Shown one piece after another: positions 16,761 through 28,639 of a stretch of 64,000 nucleotides of DNA (positions within the stretch are counted from its first letter, which is position 1; every line of letters begins with the position of its first letter). The position numbers and the translations under genes are program-made. This DNA is from Rhizophagus clarus (taxonomy: Eukaryota > Glomeromycota > Glomeromycetes > Glomerales > Glomeraceae): NCBI GenBank assembly GCA_015698045.1, contig BLAL01000283.1:124001-188000 (forward strand), read 5' to 3'. Under the pieces are notes generated by a model. That model worked only from the letters and a program-made list of their open reading frames with translations, was not told the DNA's origin and searched no databases.

Positions 16761-17127
16761 CAGAAAAGGTTTTAAATGTCAGTTTTGTGCTTTTTGCATT
16801 TTTTTACAAAATTAATTTATCCTTTTTTGGAAATAGTATCCAGAATTTGTCCTGAACTTTTTCATGTCCGGAATTTGTCTATCTTGTTTTTTTACTATGT
16901 CCAGAATTTGTCCAGGTTTAACTGTCCAGAATTTGTCCAAAATTTTATGCCGAACAAATACTGGACGAATTCAGGACAAAGTTAGGACATGTCAAAATTT
17001 TAAGTATCAGAAGTGTGTCAGACATGTACCAAAAAAGTGGACATTTTCCGGACACATCAGATTTATTCCGGACATTTTCCAGACATTTTTGATAACATTT
17101 TCCGGACATTTATTTTTTATAGGGTTG

Positions 17128-18060
17128 GACAAGAATAAAGGATAATTTTTAATTTTTAATTTTTCTTTAGCGAAATGTTCTACCAACATTTCGATTTTCT
17201 TTTTTTTTTCAGGCAGCCCGATCTTTGGACGTGGTGATTTGGTAAGGGAATCCGAAATATTTTTTTTAAAAATTGATTTCTTTTATCGAAACGTTTTATT
17301 AACACGTTTCGACTTTATTCTCTTATTAGGTGGCTAGAACCTTTATCGCTTAGATTTCTGATTAAAAAAAAAAACTTATTATGAGGAATGATAATAATTA
17401 TCAGTTATACTGCATGATGACCATCCAAGTGGCTATAAATTTCATTTTTAGTGGTATTTTGATCTGAATACTGTCCTGAAGATTTCAATTTTAGATGGCC
17501 TGGACACGTAGGGGCATGAATCTTTGGCCAGAACTTGGAACTTGCAACTTTTTTGGGTCTAGATGTGTGAAGTAAGAAATCTGGAATTATTTTTTTATAT
17601 ATTTCTTTTAGCGAAATGGTACTAACGTTTCAGTTTTCCTTTTTTTTAGACGTTTAACACGACTTAAGATCTTTGGAAACGTGAGATTTTGATATATATA
17701 TTGGCAAGTAAAAAATATATGTTTTTTTTTATTATCTATTTTAGCAAACATTACTAACTTTTCGTTCTTTTTTCTCTTTAGGAGATTTTTTGGGTCTCTC
17801 TGGACATGGTAATCTGGAAAGTAAATATATATATATATTTTTTTGTATATTTTTATTTATAACTATTAACTGTTCATTTTTATTTCTTTATTTTTAGGCT
17901 CGGTAAATTGACTTCAGTTCTTTTTTTCTTTAGATGAGTTAGGACAAATGTATTTTTGTAAGAAAGTCTTTTTAATAATTTTTTTTATAGTCTTTTAATG
18001 AAACTCCTATTAACAGCTTTATTTCATTACTATAAATTCATATTTTGAACGGCTTGAATC
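17128..18060 (+). repeat. degenerate array of intron-like repeats
   Basis: About six units of 85-300 bp. Each consists of a GTAAG-like start, a T-rich stretch, a core such as TCGAAACGTTTTATTAACAC followed by GTTTCGA (a hairpin), another T-rich run and a TTTAG end. The units end near 17212, 17330, 17650, 17782, 17898 and a worn one near 18060. Related sequence lies left of the Polinton at 2468-2537. The short spacers share words such as GATCTTTGGA. They look like copies of an intron with a small exon, but the spacers do not give a convincing reading frame. Confidence 0.5.
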
Positions 18061-19406
18061 TTAGGAACTTGGATTCTTTTTTAATTTGTTCCTTTAACAA
18101 AACACTTGCTAATGAACGGCATTCTAGATGCAAAAAAGTTATCAGGGTTAAGAACCAACTATTTGTTTAATGTTATTTGGAAGCAAACTGCTGATATGGA
18201 GACCATAAAACTATAAAAAATGAGAATATTTTATTGGTTTTTACGCTTATTGCTAATAGTTTTATTAGACTAAATAATAAAATATGATATCCGATATTTT
18301 AAATTAATGATAAATAAGTTGATAAATAAATAAATTATGTATGTACAATATAAAATAAATTTAATATGTTAATAATATAACAATAAATATCCGTAAGGAT
18401 TCCTTAAGTGTAAACCTAGTATTCTACAAACTTTTAGTTCCAAAGATCCGCTGAGGTGGGAACGGATCCTTATTAATTATTGAAAATAAGAATTTTTTCT
18501 ATATGGACTCTGGCTAGTGCAGCTTGAAAAGCTCAAGCTAGCTCGTAAGCCAGCTCGGCTAAATATTTGATAGTCTGAAATTTTATTTGCGTATTTTTGC
18601 AGGATTTTCAATATCAGGTGTCAATTTTGCGTACCGTTCATATAAAAAACCCTTGCGTACAGATCATAATAAATTTTTTTCTTGTCACCTGACCCCTGTA
18701 TATATATTTCTGGGGTCCTGGTAAAAGACACGCAAAACCCAATCGTAAAGTGTACATTTTGAAACAAAAGGTGCCAAGACACCACATTCATCTAGTATTA
18801 TTTTTCCCGATTTCAAGGTGTGGTTTATCAAGGAAATATTGAAGATAACCATCCTTTTCTAGTTATTAACGACATCATGTACTGTACTTACTAGTATGTT
18901 TATAGTTTTAGAAACAACTATAATATTGTGTAGATCATCCCGTTTGAAAGCGGCATGAAAAAGTATTTAAAAATGAAATATATTTTTTTTTTTTTTTTAG
19001 GAAAAAAAATAATTTGAACTTGATGCATCAGTGTTGATTTATATCCATTTAAAGATAAAAATACTATATCATCTTTTTACTGAGCACCGGCTGTATCTTC
19101 TTTAGATTCTTCAACCCTATAAAAAAAAATCAACAAAATATAAATCATGGAAATTATCTAACTTGCCGAACTTTTACGAAATCGTTTTTTACAGTGCAAG
19201 TTGGATCTTTCCGGTTTCATTTGCAAGTATCCAATAAAGCGAAATTTACTTTTTTTTTGTGTTTTTTTTTTTTTATTTGATAAATGTAGGCGGAAATCCT
19301 TTGTGATTCTTTATTTTTTTCTTAGTTTGGTTTATTTAGTAATATGATAATTAACAAATTAAATAAATTATAAAATGGTGACATTTACTGTATAAAATTA
19401 GGCCGA
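18061..19406. other. gene-free AT-rich region
   Basis: No coding frame recognised. It contains the second copy of the dispersed repeat (about 18590-18760) and a short segment with repeated AGCT words (18520-18560). Confidence 0.5.
18590..18760 (-). repeat. dispersed repeat, copy B
   Basis: On the minus strand it reads AGGACCCCAGAAATATATAT followed by GGGGTCAGG, matching copy A at 1905-2060 in opposite orientation; TTGCGTA words surround it. No coding content. Confidence 0.45.
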
Positions 19407-19658
19407 TCCAATTTAATTGTTTGTTTAACGTTCAGATTTTATGAAAAGTTTGAGGGGGAGAGGTATAGCAATAAACGAACATATATAATAAACCTTTGGG
19501 AATTCTGGGGAAATTTTCGGAAATTTTCAGAATAATATTATTTGAATTTAGAGGGGTATTTAAACATATATAATTATTTATGATATTTCAGTCCAGATTT
19601 TTAAGAAAATAGAAGGGGTCAAGGGGGTGTGGTACGTTAAACAAACAATTAAATTGGA
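19407..19658. mobile_element. 252-bp MITE
   Basis: Ends are inverted copies of about 25 bp: left TCCAATTTAATTGTTTGTTT then AACGT, right its reverse complement ending at 19658. The interior is AT-rich and non-coding. I could not identify a clear target duplication, so the superfamily is open. Confidence 0.7.
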
Positions 19659-20023
19659 ACGTCTTAATTATTTGCCAGTTTAAAACTTTATCTACTGTAC
19701 ATATTGTTCACCCAGAAAGGGGTTAAATAATAAATAGTGTGCAACAATCGTCATCATTGAATAATAGTTAATCAATCAACTTACACCCGCCATAGTTACA
19801 TATATTTACAATATGATTACTGTTTAAATGTTTCTTATCAATATCAAGTTGCAATAATTATAATAATTATCTATATACATACTTAAATTGTTTCTCATCA
19901 ATATCGACAAAATATAACTGAAAAAAAAATATATAAATAGCAACTACAAATTATGATTTGATATACACGTACTATCCAACATTCTCCTCATAAATTTCCC
20001 TCGTAAATTTCCTTCATCAAAAT
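19659..20023. promoter_or_regulatory. upstream region of the kinase gene
   Basis: AT-rich sequence with TATAAATAG at about 19931, roughly 90 bp upstream of the kinase ATG, a plausible TATA box. A direct repeat containing CTTATCAATAT/CTCATCAATAT occurs around 19830 and 19890. No coding frame. Confidence 0.4.
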
Positions 20024-23000
20024 ATGGCTTACAATACTAATGATTTTTCAGTAGAAGAAATCTCATATCTTCTCCAAAGAAATGACTTTTCAACAGAGGA
20101 ATACAATATGTCTTCTGACACTAATGATGTAGAAAAATACGCAATTGAGAATAATATACATTATTTGAGATATAATGAATTTTTTTATAACATAAAAGAA
20201 ATGGATAGTGGATCAGCCAATAAAGTTTATAGAGCAAAATGTAACAAGACATATGTAACATTAAAATCGTTTAATTCAGATAATACTACTGTTGCTAAAG
20301 AAATTATCCGCGAGGTATGTTGTTAATAAAAGTGCTTTTTTTAAAAAATTTATTCTAAAAAAAAAATATATATATATATATTTACAGATAAAATTAAATG
20401 ATAAAGTCATATCTGAAGAAAATATATTAAGATTCTATGGGATAACTTTGTCTGATTCAAGTAAATATACGTTTATAATGTGAAACTAATAATACTTAAC
20501 AATAGTTTTTGTGCGTAATTAATGTTATTAAATTTGATATATTTTTTATTTTCGTTTTTATAGATCAATGTTTATTAGTAATGGAATACGTGGAAGGAGG
20601 AACCCTTCGTAATTATTTACATGAGAAATTTCCTTCAATGGATTGGCAAATCAAATGTAAATTTGCTATTGAAATATTATCTGCAATAGAATCGATGCAT
20701 GAAAAAGGAATAGTGCATGAAGACTTAAATTCAAACAATATACTCGTAGATCGAGTTTCAATTAAAATATCAGATTTTGGTCTAAGTAGACGTTTTAAAG
20801 ATCAAAGTTCATATGATACATTACCTTATGATGCGCCAGAAGGATTTCTTAATATTACAAATGAAAATTTATATTCATCAGGACAAATAGAAAAGTTAAA
20901 AAAATGTAATGTTTATAGTGTCGGAGTGTTACTTTGGGAATTGTCTAGTGGAAAAAGACCTTTTTCCGATAGAGAATATAACGCAGTCCTTGCTAAAGAA
21001 ATTGCAAAAGGGTTAAGAGAAAGCATAGTAGAGGGTACACTCAAAGAATATTCTAATATTTACACAAGTAAGTTGTTGATAAAAAAATTCAAATATTACA
21101 AATTTTTAAAATAAATAAATTTTTAATTCCTAGAATCTTGGAACGGCAATCCAGAATTGAGACCAACAATTCAAGAAGTTTCTACGGCAATAATGAATTA
21201 TACTGCTCATTTAATGATTAAAGATTTTAAATTAGATCATGGATTATTCATGGATGAAAATAGCATAAAATTTGGTAAACAACCTGTTGTACTTGTTGAA
21301 AGTCTCGAATTAAAAGATGTAAGAAAATGCGAAAAATATGAAGATCTCCAACCTTCGGTATTTATCTCAATAAATGATAGAAATTCCACAAGTTTCAATG
21401 AAAAACCATCAGAATTATGCATTGATCTTCCTGTCTGTGAATATACTTTTAGTGTTGATAATGTTGATTCATTAAAATCTTCCTCAAATAATGAGAAAGG
21501 AATGTATGACCAATTAGTGTTCCCGAAACAATTTAAAGTTGGCGAAAAATTATTTATTGATGATCTTTCATCATACACATCAGAAAAAATTAATACCTTT
21601 AAATTGCTTCTAATTTGGGCGCTCGAATCAGCAAGATCTGATATAAAATGTCAATTTAATGATTATTTCTCTCTAAATTTTTTCCCAAAAATTAGAACGT
21701 TAAACGGAAGAAGTTTAAATAATCCTGAAGAATTAATCAAGTGTATGAATGATTTATATCAGTGGAACGAAGTTAGGGTAATCTTTTATAATGATTTCGT
21801 TCCTCTTTCTGATCTAAATTCCGATATGTCATCATTTGCAAATGGTAAAGAACTTGGAGTTGTCAATTTTAAAGAGAAAATGAGTTTAGAAACGTGGATT
21901 GGAAATTCATTATATTATAATTTCATCATAGACTGGGTTAAGGAATTTCACCTTCTTCAAGGTCTTATAATTAGAAAAAATCTCACATCAAAATTTAGTG
22001 ATAAAATTGCTCTCAATTTAGTTAGTATTCCTGATATAGATATAATTAATAAATCTTATGTGGAATATATGGTTCCTACAACGACTTTGGAAAATTTGTT
22101 GATATATAGGAGAATACGTTCAATTCAAGATGTGGAATCTTTTCAATTTGCTAAAGAGGTAATTACACCTAAAGATGTTTCAAATATGGATTATGTAGGT
22201 TATCTTATGATAAAGTGCGAACAATACGTGATTACTTTAAATTCCATTAAACCATCAGAAGAATTTAAACTGGCTGCAGAAAAGGCCATCGAAAGCATGA
22301 AGCCATTTATAGATTTACAAAATTTATTCGATGAATATGGACAATTGTTTCCAACAAGAATAGTTATAGGAAAGTTATATAGACGTAATTTGCTAAACCC
22401 TGACCGTGCTGAAAACTTGTCTCCTCTTACTAAAAAGGAAGATTTAGGAGAAAACCCATTGGAATCTTTAAAATCATATTTAGATTACTTTGATGTTACA
22501 TATTTTCTCGGTAAGAAAGATGCTGTCATAGGTGCAGACTGCTTAAATTTGTCTGACTATACAAATTATGGTTTAGGGATTGTTGAATTGGATAACATAA
22601 TTTCAACACATCGTCTACTTGATGTAGAACAGCAAAATAAAATAGATTATATATTTCGTGTAAAAGATAATCATAAAGTAATCATGACGGGGAAAAATGA
22701 TTTGAAAGATACAAATTTCGAGAATAATCGTTATTATAAAGATATAAGCACAAAAGTGTCATTTAAGGATATGGATTTTAAAATTTTTGGATCAATTGTT
22801 TCAAAAGATAATTCAAAAGTAGAAGATTTTTTCATTAGATTTATACCAGACAGCTATAATGGATTCTCTGTAAGGATAGTACCACGATCAGAATCAAGTA
22901 TTGATATAAAAGAATGTTACATTTTATGGATGATAGTTGGGATTCCTTCAAAACTAAAAGTATTTAGTCCAAGAAATCGAGAATTAGAATTAGATGCTAA

Positions 23001-23439
23001 TCATATAATCAATGAACATGTTACATTACGACTCGATGATGAAGATGCCTATTATCCAATCAAAACTTCTTTCCAATTAGCGAAAGGGGATTCCGTTTTT
23101 GTTGATACATGTTTTAGGCCTAAAGGTTATGGTATAAAGTTCGTTAATTGGTCGAAAAATTGCATTTATCTTCAAATGCTTAAAAGTACCATTGTATCAG
23201 AAAATTATTTATATGATAAGAAAACTCTTTCTATAGATATAGATATTTGTGTTTTACCTTCAGATTATAAAGTTTTAAAACTCGATAATAGAAGTGAAGA
23301 ATGTTGCGTAGACCTAATCGGGTATACATTAACAGATGAAAATTTTATTAAAGAGGATGTGCAACAAGAAGGTTGTGATTTATTTAATGAGGTTTCCATT
23401 TTTACTAAAGCTAACAATCATCTTTTGTTCTTTTTATAG
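20024..23439 (+). CDS. TKL-like protein kinase with long C-terminal extension (possibly fused to Argonaute)
   Basis: Exons 20024-20314, 20388-20460, 20564-21067 and 21134 onward; all introns are GT-AG and the phases agree. The kinase domain spans residues ~50-300: glycine loop DSGSANKVYRAK (61-72), Lys81, then VHEDLNSNNIL (the HRD motif reads HED, catalytic Asp175 kept), DFG 192-194, APE 212-214 and RPTIQEV. A ~740-aa extension without a named domain follows (FKVGEKLFIDDLSS, VNFKEKMSLETW, PSEEFKLAAEKAIESMKPF), a type I associate with expanded Glomeromycotina kinases. Read alone it stops at 23437-23439 (about 1057 aa). That TAG, however, sits in a good 3' splice site (CTAAC branch, T-run, TATAG), after which the Argonaute frame begins. 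Confidence 0.88.
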
Positions 23440-26195
23440 TTATCAATTTCGTTAAAAGGCCTTCCCTAGGCCGACAAGGTCAAGAAATTCGTGTTCATGC
23501 AAATTTCTTTGAAATAACTAAACTCCCAAAAGCGGACATTTATCAATATGATTTGACGATTACGCCTGATGTGCCGCACATATTGACTAGGAAGATTATT
23601 CAAAAATTCGAAGAAATGTTCAGAAGCAAGTTAAATAATACCTTACTCGTTTTTGATGGGCGCAAAAATATATTTACTTGCAAACCTCTTCCTTTCAACG
23701 ATTCTGCCGTTTTTGATATTATTCTCCCAAAAGATGAAAGCTCAACTTTGACAATACATGAACCAAGAACACATAAAATAAAACTTAAAAAAGTTAGCAA
23801 AATTAATATGGATGAATTGCGGTGTTTCTTAATTGGCAAAGCTAAACATACTCCACGCGTTCTTAAGGCGATAACGGTTCTAAACGCTCTTATTAAACAT
23901 CAAACTTCAATGAAATATGTCCCCATCGGTAAATCCTTCTATACACGTAACGGATTTAAAAATTTAACTGGTATCGCCGAAGCTTGGCAAGGGTATTATC
24001 AATCTGTACGCCCTGCGCCAGGTAAATCTTCGTTATCTTTTACTTTTATTTTAACATACTTTCATAATACATCATTTTGATTACATAGGAAAGATGATGA
24101 TTAATGTTGACTTAACCGCTACCGCATTTTGTGAAAGTGGTCCTTTAGTAAATATTGTCGTAAAATTACTTGGAAAGCGAAGTCCGAATGACTTGCGCGG
24201 AGGAATCAATGAAAAGGAACGTAATATACTTGAAAAGGAGCTTAAGAATTACCAAATTCGCGTTATTCATCGAAAAATTAACCAGTACTATCATATATTA
24301 AAAATCACTCCTCAAGATGCTCAAGGAACAAAATTCAATGACGCGGATGGTCACATAATTGATGTAGCTTCATACTTTCAAAAAAAATATAAACGCCTTG
24401 ATTATCCATATTTACCCTGCGTTATGGTTAAAGAGAAAGTTTTTCTTCCAATGGAAATATGCGAAGTTACTGAAGTAAGAACTTTATTATAAAGATATAA
24501 ATAATTATTTATAATTTTTCATTCATTTGTAACATTCATTTGTCATTAATACTTTTATAGAATCAACGCTACTTTCGAAAACTTAATGACAGACAGAATT
24601 CCGAAATAATAAAATTTACATGTCAATCGCCATATTCTCGTGCAAATAAAATCAAGACAAGTCTTAAGGAACTCGATTACGGTAGTAAACAAATGGCTCA
24701 ATTTGACATGAAAGTGTCACATGAGATGGCAATTGTAAAAGCTAGAATATTGCCTACACCCACGATTAATTATCATTCTAGTTCTAAAGAAGCGTCGTTC
24801 ATTCCTAAGGGGGGAGTCTGGAATTTAAAGGACAAGAAACTAGCTACCGGTGCTACACTTTGTTCGTGGTCGGTTCTAGTTTTTGGAACAGATAATGAGC
24901 AATCGGTTAAACGTTTTATTCGAGAGTTAGTTAATGCTTGTTCGAATGCTGGTATGAACATTCCTAATAAGAACCCACCAATTATATGTGCAAACGCGCA
25001 AGGTAATGTTGAAGAGAGCTTAAGACAAGCATGGATACATGCTGGAAATGCTGCAAATTTAAAACCACAGTTAATTGTATGTATACTACCCAATACGAGC
25101 TCTCAACTTTATGGAACTATCAAATACGTGGGTGATACAATCATCGGCGTAATTACTCAATGTATACAAAGTAAATATTTGTTGCGAGCTAAGGACCAAT
25201 ATTGTTCGAATGTCAGTCTTAAAATTAATGCGAAACTTGGTGGAACAAATTCCTTTCTCACTCTAAAACAAAATCCATTCCTTAACGAAAAGGCTTCAAT
25301 TTTAATGGGCGCTGACGTGATTCACCCAGGAGTTTCAGAAAATTACTGCCCATCGATTGCTGCTCTATGTGCTTCAACAAATCCTGATGCTTCTCGTTAC
25401 GCAGCCTCAATAAGATTACAGCATGGTGCTCGTATAGAAATCATTTCTGAATTAGCTGACATGGTTAAAGATATGTTAAAAACTTTTTACCAGACTTGTA
25501 GAAGGAAACCTGAAAGAATTCTTTTTTACAGGGATGGTGTTTCGGAAAACCAGTTTAAACAAGTACTTAAAGAAGAAGTTAAAGCAATCAAATGTATGTA
25601 TATGATGTATATATATTGTATTTATGATTTTGTTCGTTGATTTACTAGTTATAATTTTTTTTTTTATTATTGAGCAAACAATTTTAATTATTTATCATGA
25701 TAATTAGCCGCGTGTAATTCTCTTGAACAAGGATATTCACCTAACGTTACATTCGTTATTGTTCAAAAACGTCACCGCACTCGATTTTTTCCGCTTAATA
25801 ATCAACACATAGATCGAACAGGAAATTGTCTTCCCGGAACGCTTATAGAAACCGGAGTTGTTCATCCTGTGGAGTTCGATTTTTACCTACAAAGTCATGC
25901 TGGGCTACAAGGGACGTGTAGATCCACCCATTATCACGTACTATACGATGAAAACAAGGTTACTTCAGACTCGCTCCAAACTTTATCGTATAATCTATGC
26001 TATACATACGCACGATGTACTCGAGCTGTTTCTATAGTTCCTCCAGTTTATTATGCACATCTTGCTTGTAAAAGAGCTCGTTTTCATATACATTATAATA
26101 ATTTCAACGAATCATCATCTACGACGGGAGGAAACACTCAAACGACTTTAGGTACTGTGAAACCCGAATTGCTAAATGACATGTTTTTCATTTGA
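23440..26195 (+). CDS. AGO: Argonaute (N-PAZ-MID-PIWI), 5' end uncertain
   Basis: Exons 23440-24021, 24089-24474, 24561-25593 and 25708-26195, about 829 codons in phase. The N domain starts [20 protein letters not shown]. The PAZ region includes [22 protein letters not shown] residues are present: Asp in MGADVIHPG (~25313), Glu in RIEIISEL, Asp in FYRDGVSE (~25532) and His in [11 protein letters not shown] (~26056). It therefore keeps the DEDH set for slicing and should act in small-RNA silencing. No start codon precedes the ArgoN frame after the splice site at 23439. It either has a short 5' exon hidden in the kinase gene or is spliced to the kinase; a phase-compatible donor is G|GTTGTG at 23371/23372. 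Confidence 0.92.
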
Positions 26196-27428
26196 AAAAA
26201 GGAATGCTATCAATTTATTTTTTATATTCATTTTACTATAATTAACATTTTTTCTTTATTGTACTATTATTAAATGAATAATAATTAATTATTATATATC
26301 TGATATGGATTTTTTTTTGAAACTCCTTTGATAAAAAAACACTTTGAGTTTCCGAGGTGGAACTTTTAATTATCACATTTCAGAGTTCACTTATTAATTA
26401 AATTATAAGGTAGATTTTATTTAGAAATAAATAAAATAAGTTTAAGAATTTTTTTTTTCTTTTCGCAAAGCTTTTTTAATTGTTCGGAGCAAAGCTCTGA
26501 AGACGTGTCAGTTCAAGAATTGAAGCACGCATGTACAGTACATCAATTTCCAAAAGGTAATATTTTGCGATCGTTGTGTTCCACGTGTAAGGACGCAGTA
26601 TTTTTTGAGTAAACGAAAACGTTAAAGTCAATAAAGTTGTAAACCGGTTTTATTGATAGTTGATGGAGTTCGACCGTCGACATAACTATAGACATGTAGT
26701 GTAAAAGAAGAAGGGTGACTGCTTAACTTGTTTAGTATAAAGAAGAAGGTGTTATTTGTTCCTTAATCTTCACGTAAAAAACGGAGAAAATGTGTTGGTC
26801 GAATAAAAAAATAAACTGTTGGTAGTTTTGTTCTTAGTTTGTCACTAAAATAACGCTAACGGACTGTACCAAAAATTGTGTTTGATGTTCGTGTCTGTTG
26901 GAGCTACGCATTAAGTATCCCGTAATATCATATGAAGTCTGAACAAAAACCACTCTGGAATTTATCGAAGAAATCAATCACTTCATACTAATATTTTATT
27001 ACTTTACTTTGCTCAGAGAAAATTAATAATCGCATCCATTTTGTGGACTGTCTGTTCAACTCATATCATATATATCTAACAATGACATGGCAACTTATTG
27101 AAAGAAACAGACTAATTTATTATTATTTTTAGTAAATAAAACATGTCATTATTTTACAATTTAAAAGTTTTACCTAATTCATAAAAAAAAATATAAATAA
27201 ATCGTTATTAATAGGGCCACTAAACAAAATTCATTCGGGCCTTCCTCAATTTACTGGTTCAGAATTCTAGTCCGAAGTCCAAGTTCCCTCTCCAATTTAC
27301 AATCCAGTATTCCGATCCAAAATGCATCATGTCAAAAATTAAATTAGCAAAAACTGTACGATAAGTAATAAACGTTGAGTGAGGAGTGTTAAGTTACTAC
27401 TAATTAGTACATCCCCCTTGTTACAGTG
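26196..27428. other. gene-free intergenic region
   Basis: No frame or motif that I can support. A hairpin-like GGAGCAAAGCTCTG occurs near 26484. Confidence 0.5.
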
Positions 27429-28346
27429 ATGTTAAAAAAGAATTCGGCTGAAGGTCACACAACAATAAAATCACTACTTTATGAAGAAATTGAGAAAATA
27501 CCGGATTATGGGATAAATAAATATGAGAAAAAACTAACAAAAAATATAAAAAGACACCACCGATACATATTTAATACAAATTTTTTAGAAAAAGGTGAAG
27601 AAAAAAGCGCAAGGAAAACTATTAAGGAATATCTTTATCACTATGTACTCGAGAAAGACAATGAATCTGGTTCAGAAGATGAACCAGATAGAACAAATGA
27701 AATGACGTACAGTATGTTTGCGTTTTTTTATAATTCCTAAATTGTTTACAATTTAAGTTTGTTTATCATCTTGAAGAGCGAGATAAGGAACTCGGTGCTC
27801 TCATAGAAATTGATGAAAATGAATTAGACTATACATCACTTGATAATTTTATAAAAACAAAAGTTGACAATCTCAGTATTGTTGTTCCTATATCTACGGA
27901 ATTTGATGAAATTGTTGAAAGAATCAGCAAACTTGGCCAGAAGTTATCAATTGCATTCGGGTTGCAACGATTAAAATTTTTATTCAAGAATATCGGTATG
28001 ATCAATTTTACATATTGAAAAAAAAATGATTTAATAATAATAATAATATAAAATGTCCATTGTAGTTCCGGTAGTTGGGGATCGCAGAATTAGTATAGTT
28101 AAAGACTTGGATCTTTATAAAAAAATGGACATTGCCTCAGTGAATCTAATTCCGTTGTTTGTTACATGTCCAGGAAAAGTATATGAAAAGGATTATATCA
28201 TCGCCACAGTATATTTGCCAAGAGGAACGCCGATTTATAACTTACCGGTCGAATACAATGGTTTCCCATTAATAGCTGATTATGGAGCTATGATAGCTTC
28301 AACTAGTGACAGATGTCACGAAAATAAACTCAGTGATGTAACTTGA
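27429..28346 (+). CDS. hypothetical protein, three exons, 260 aa
   Basis: Exons 27429-27711, 27777-27995 and 28066-28346 join in phase with GT-AG introns of 65-70 bp. The second intron ends TTGTAG. The first ATG at 27429 is preferred over a GTG three bases earlier. The N-terminal third is lysine-rich, the middle acidic and helical (ERDKELGALIEIDENELDY). The last exon is beta-rich (VPVVGDRRISIVKDLD, PLFVTCPGKVYEKDYII, VEYNGFPLIADYGAMIAS). I do not recognise the family. The exon fit supports a real host gene, but expression evidence is lacking. Confidence 0.5.
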
Positions 28347-28639
28347 AGTTATTTTTAAACTAATCCATACATCAATATATCTAGCATCTAATAGTAACGC
28401 TTTGTTTTTTATATAATTCAAGGATGAATATTGTTTTTATTGCGGTATTATATGTAAATAAATTTATAATAAGAACATTTGCTAGAAACTTGTTAATGAA
28501 CTATTAATACCTGAACCATAATAAAAACTCTTCCCGCTGATCCCATAAACCAATTTTTTTGAGGAAAAACTACGACTATTTTTTATTAACAAACTACGTA
28601 AAATATTTAAAAATATATAAAAATGGAGTCGTAATCAGT

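Larger units (their letters stand above)
2549..17124. mobile_element. small TGTCCGGA-rich inverted-repeat element, split by the Polinton
   Basis: Left part 2549-2834 and right part 16761-17124. The outer ends are inverted copies of each other: left CCCTATAAAAAATAAGTGTC, right (reverse complement) CCCTATAAAAAATAAATGTC. TTG flanks both sides (2546-2548 and 17125-17127), a possible 3-bp target duplication. The interior consists of many copies of TGTCCGGAAAAT/TGTCCAGAATTT in both orientations. Without the Polinton it would be about 650 bp with no coding capacity. Confidence 0.6.

Noticed and set aside
18400-18560. possible tRNA- or SINE-like segment (short GC-containing hairpins)
   Set aside because: No cloverleaf with anticodon arm and no A/B box pair could be laid out.
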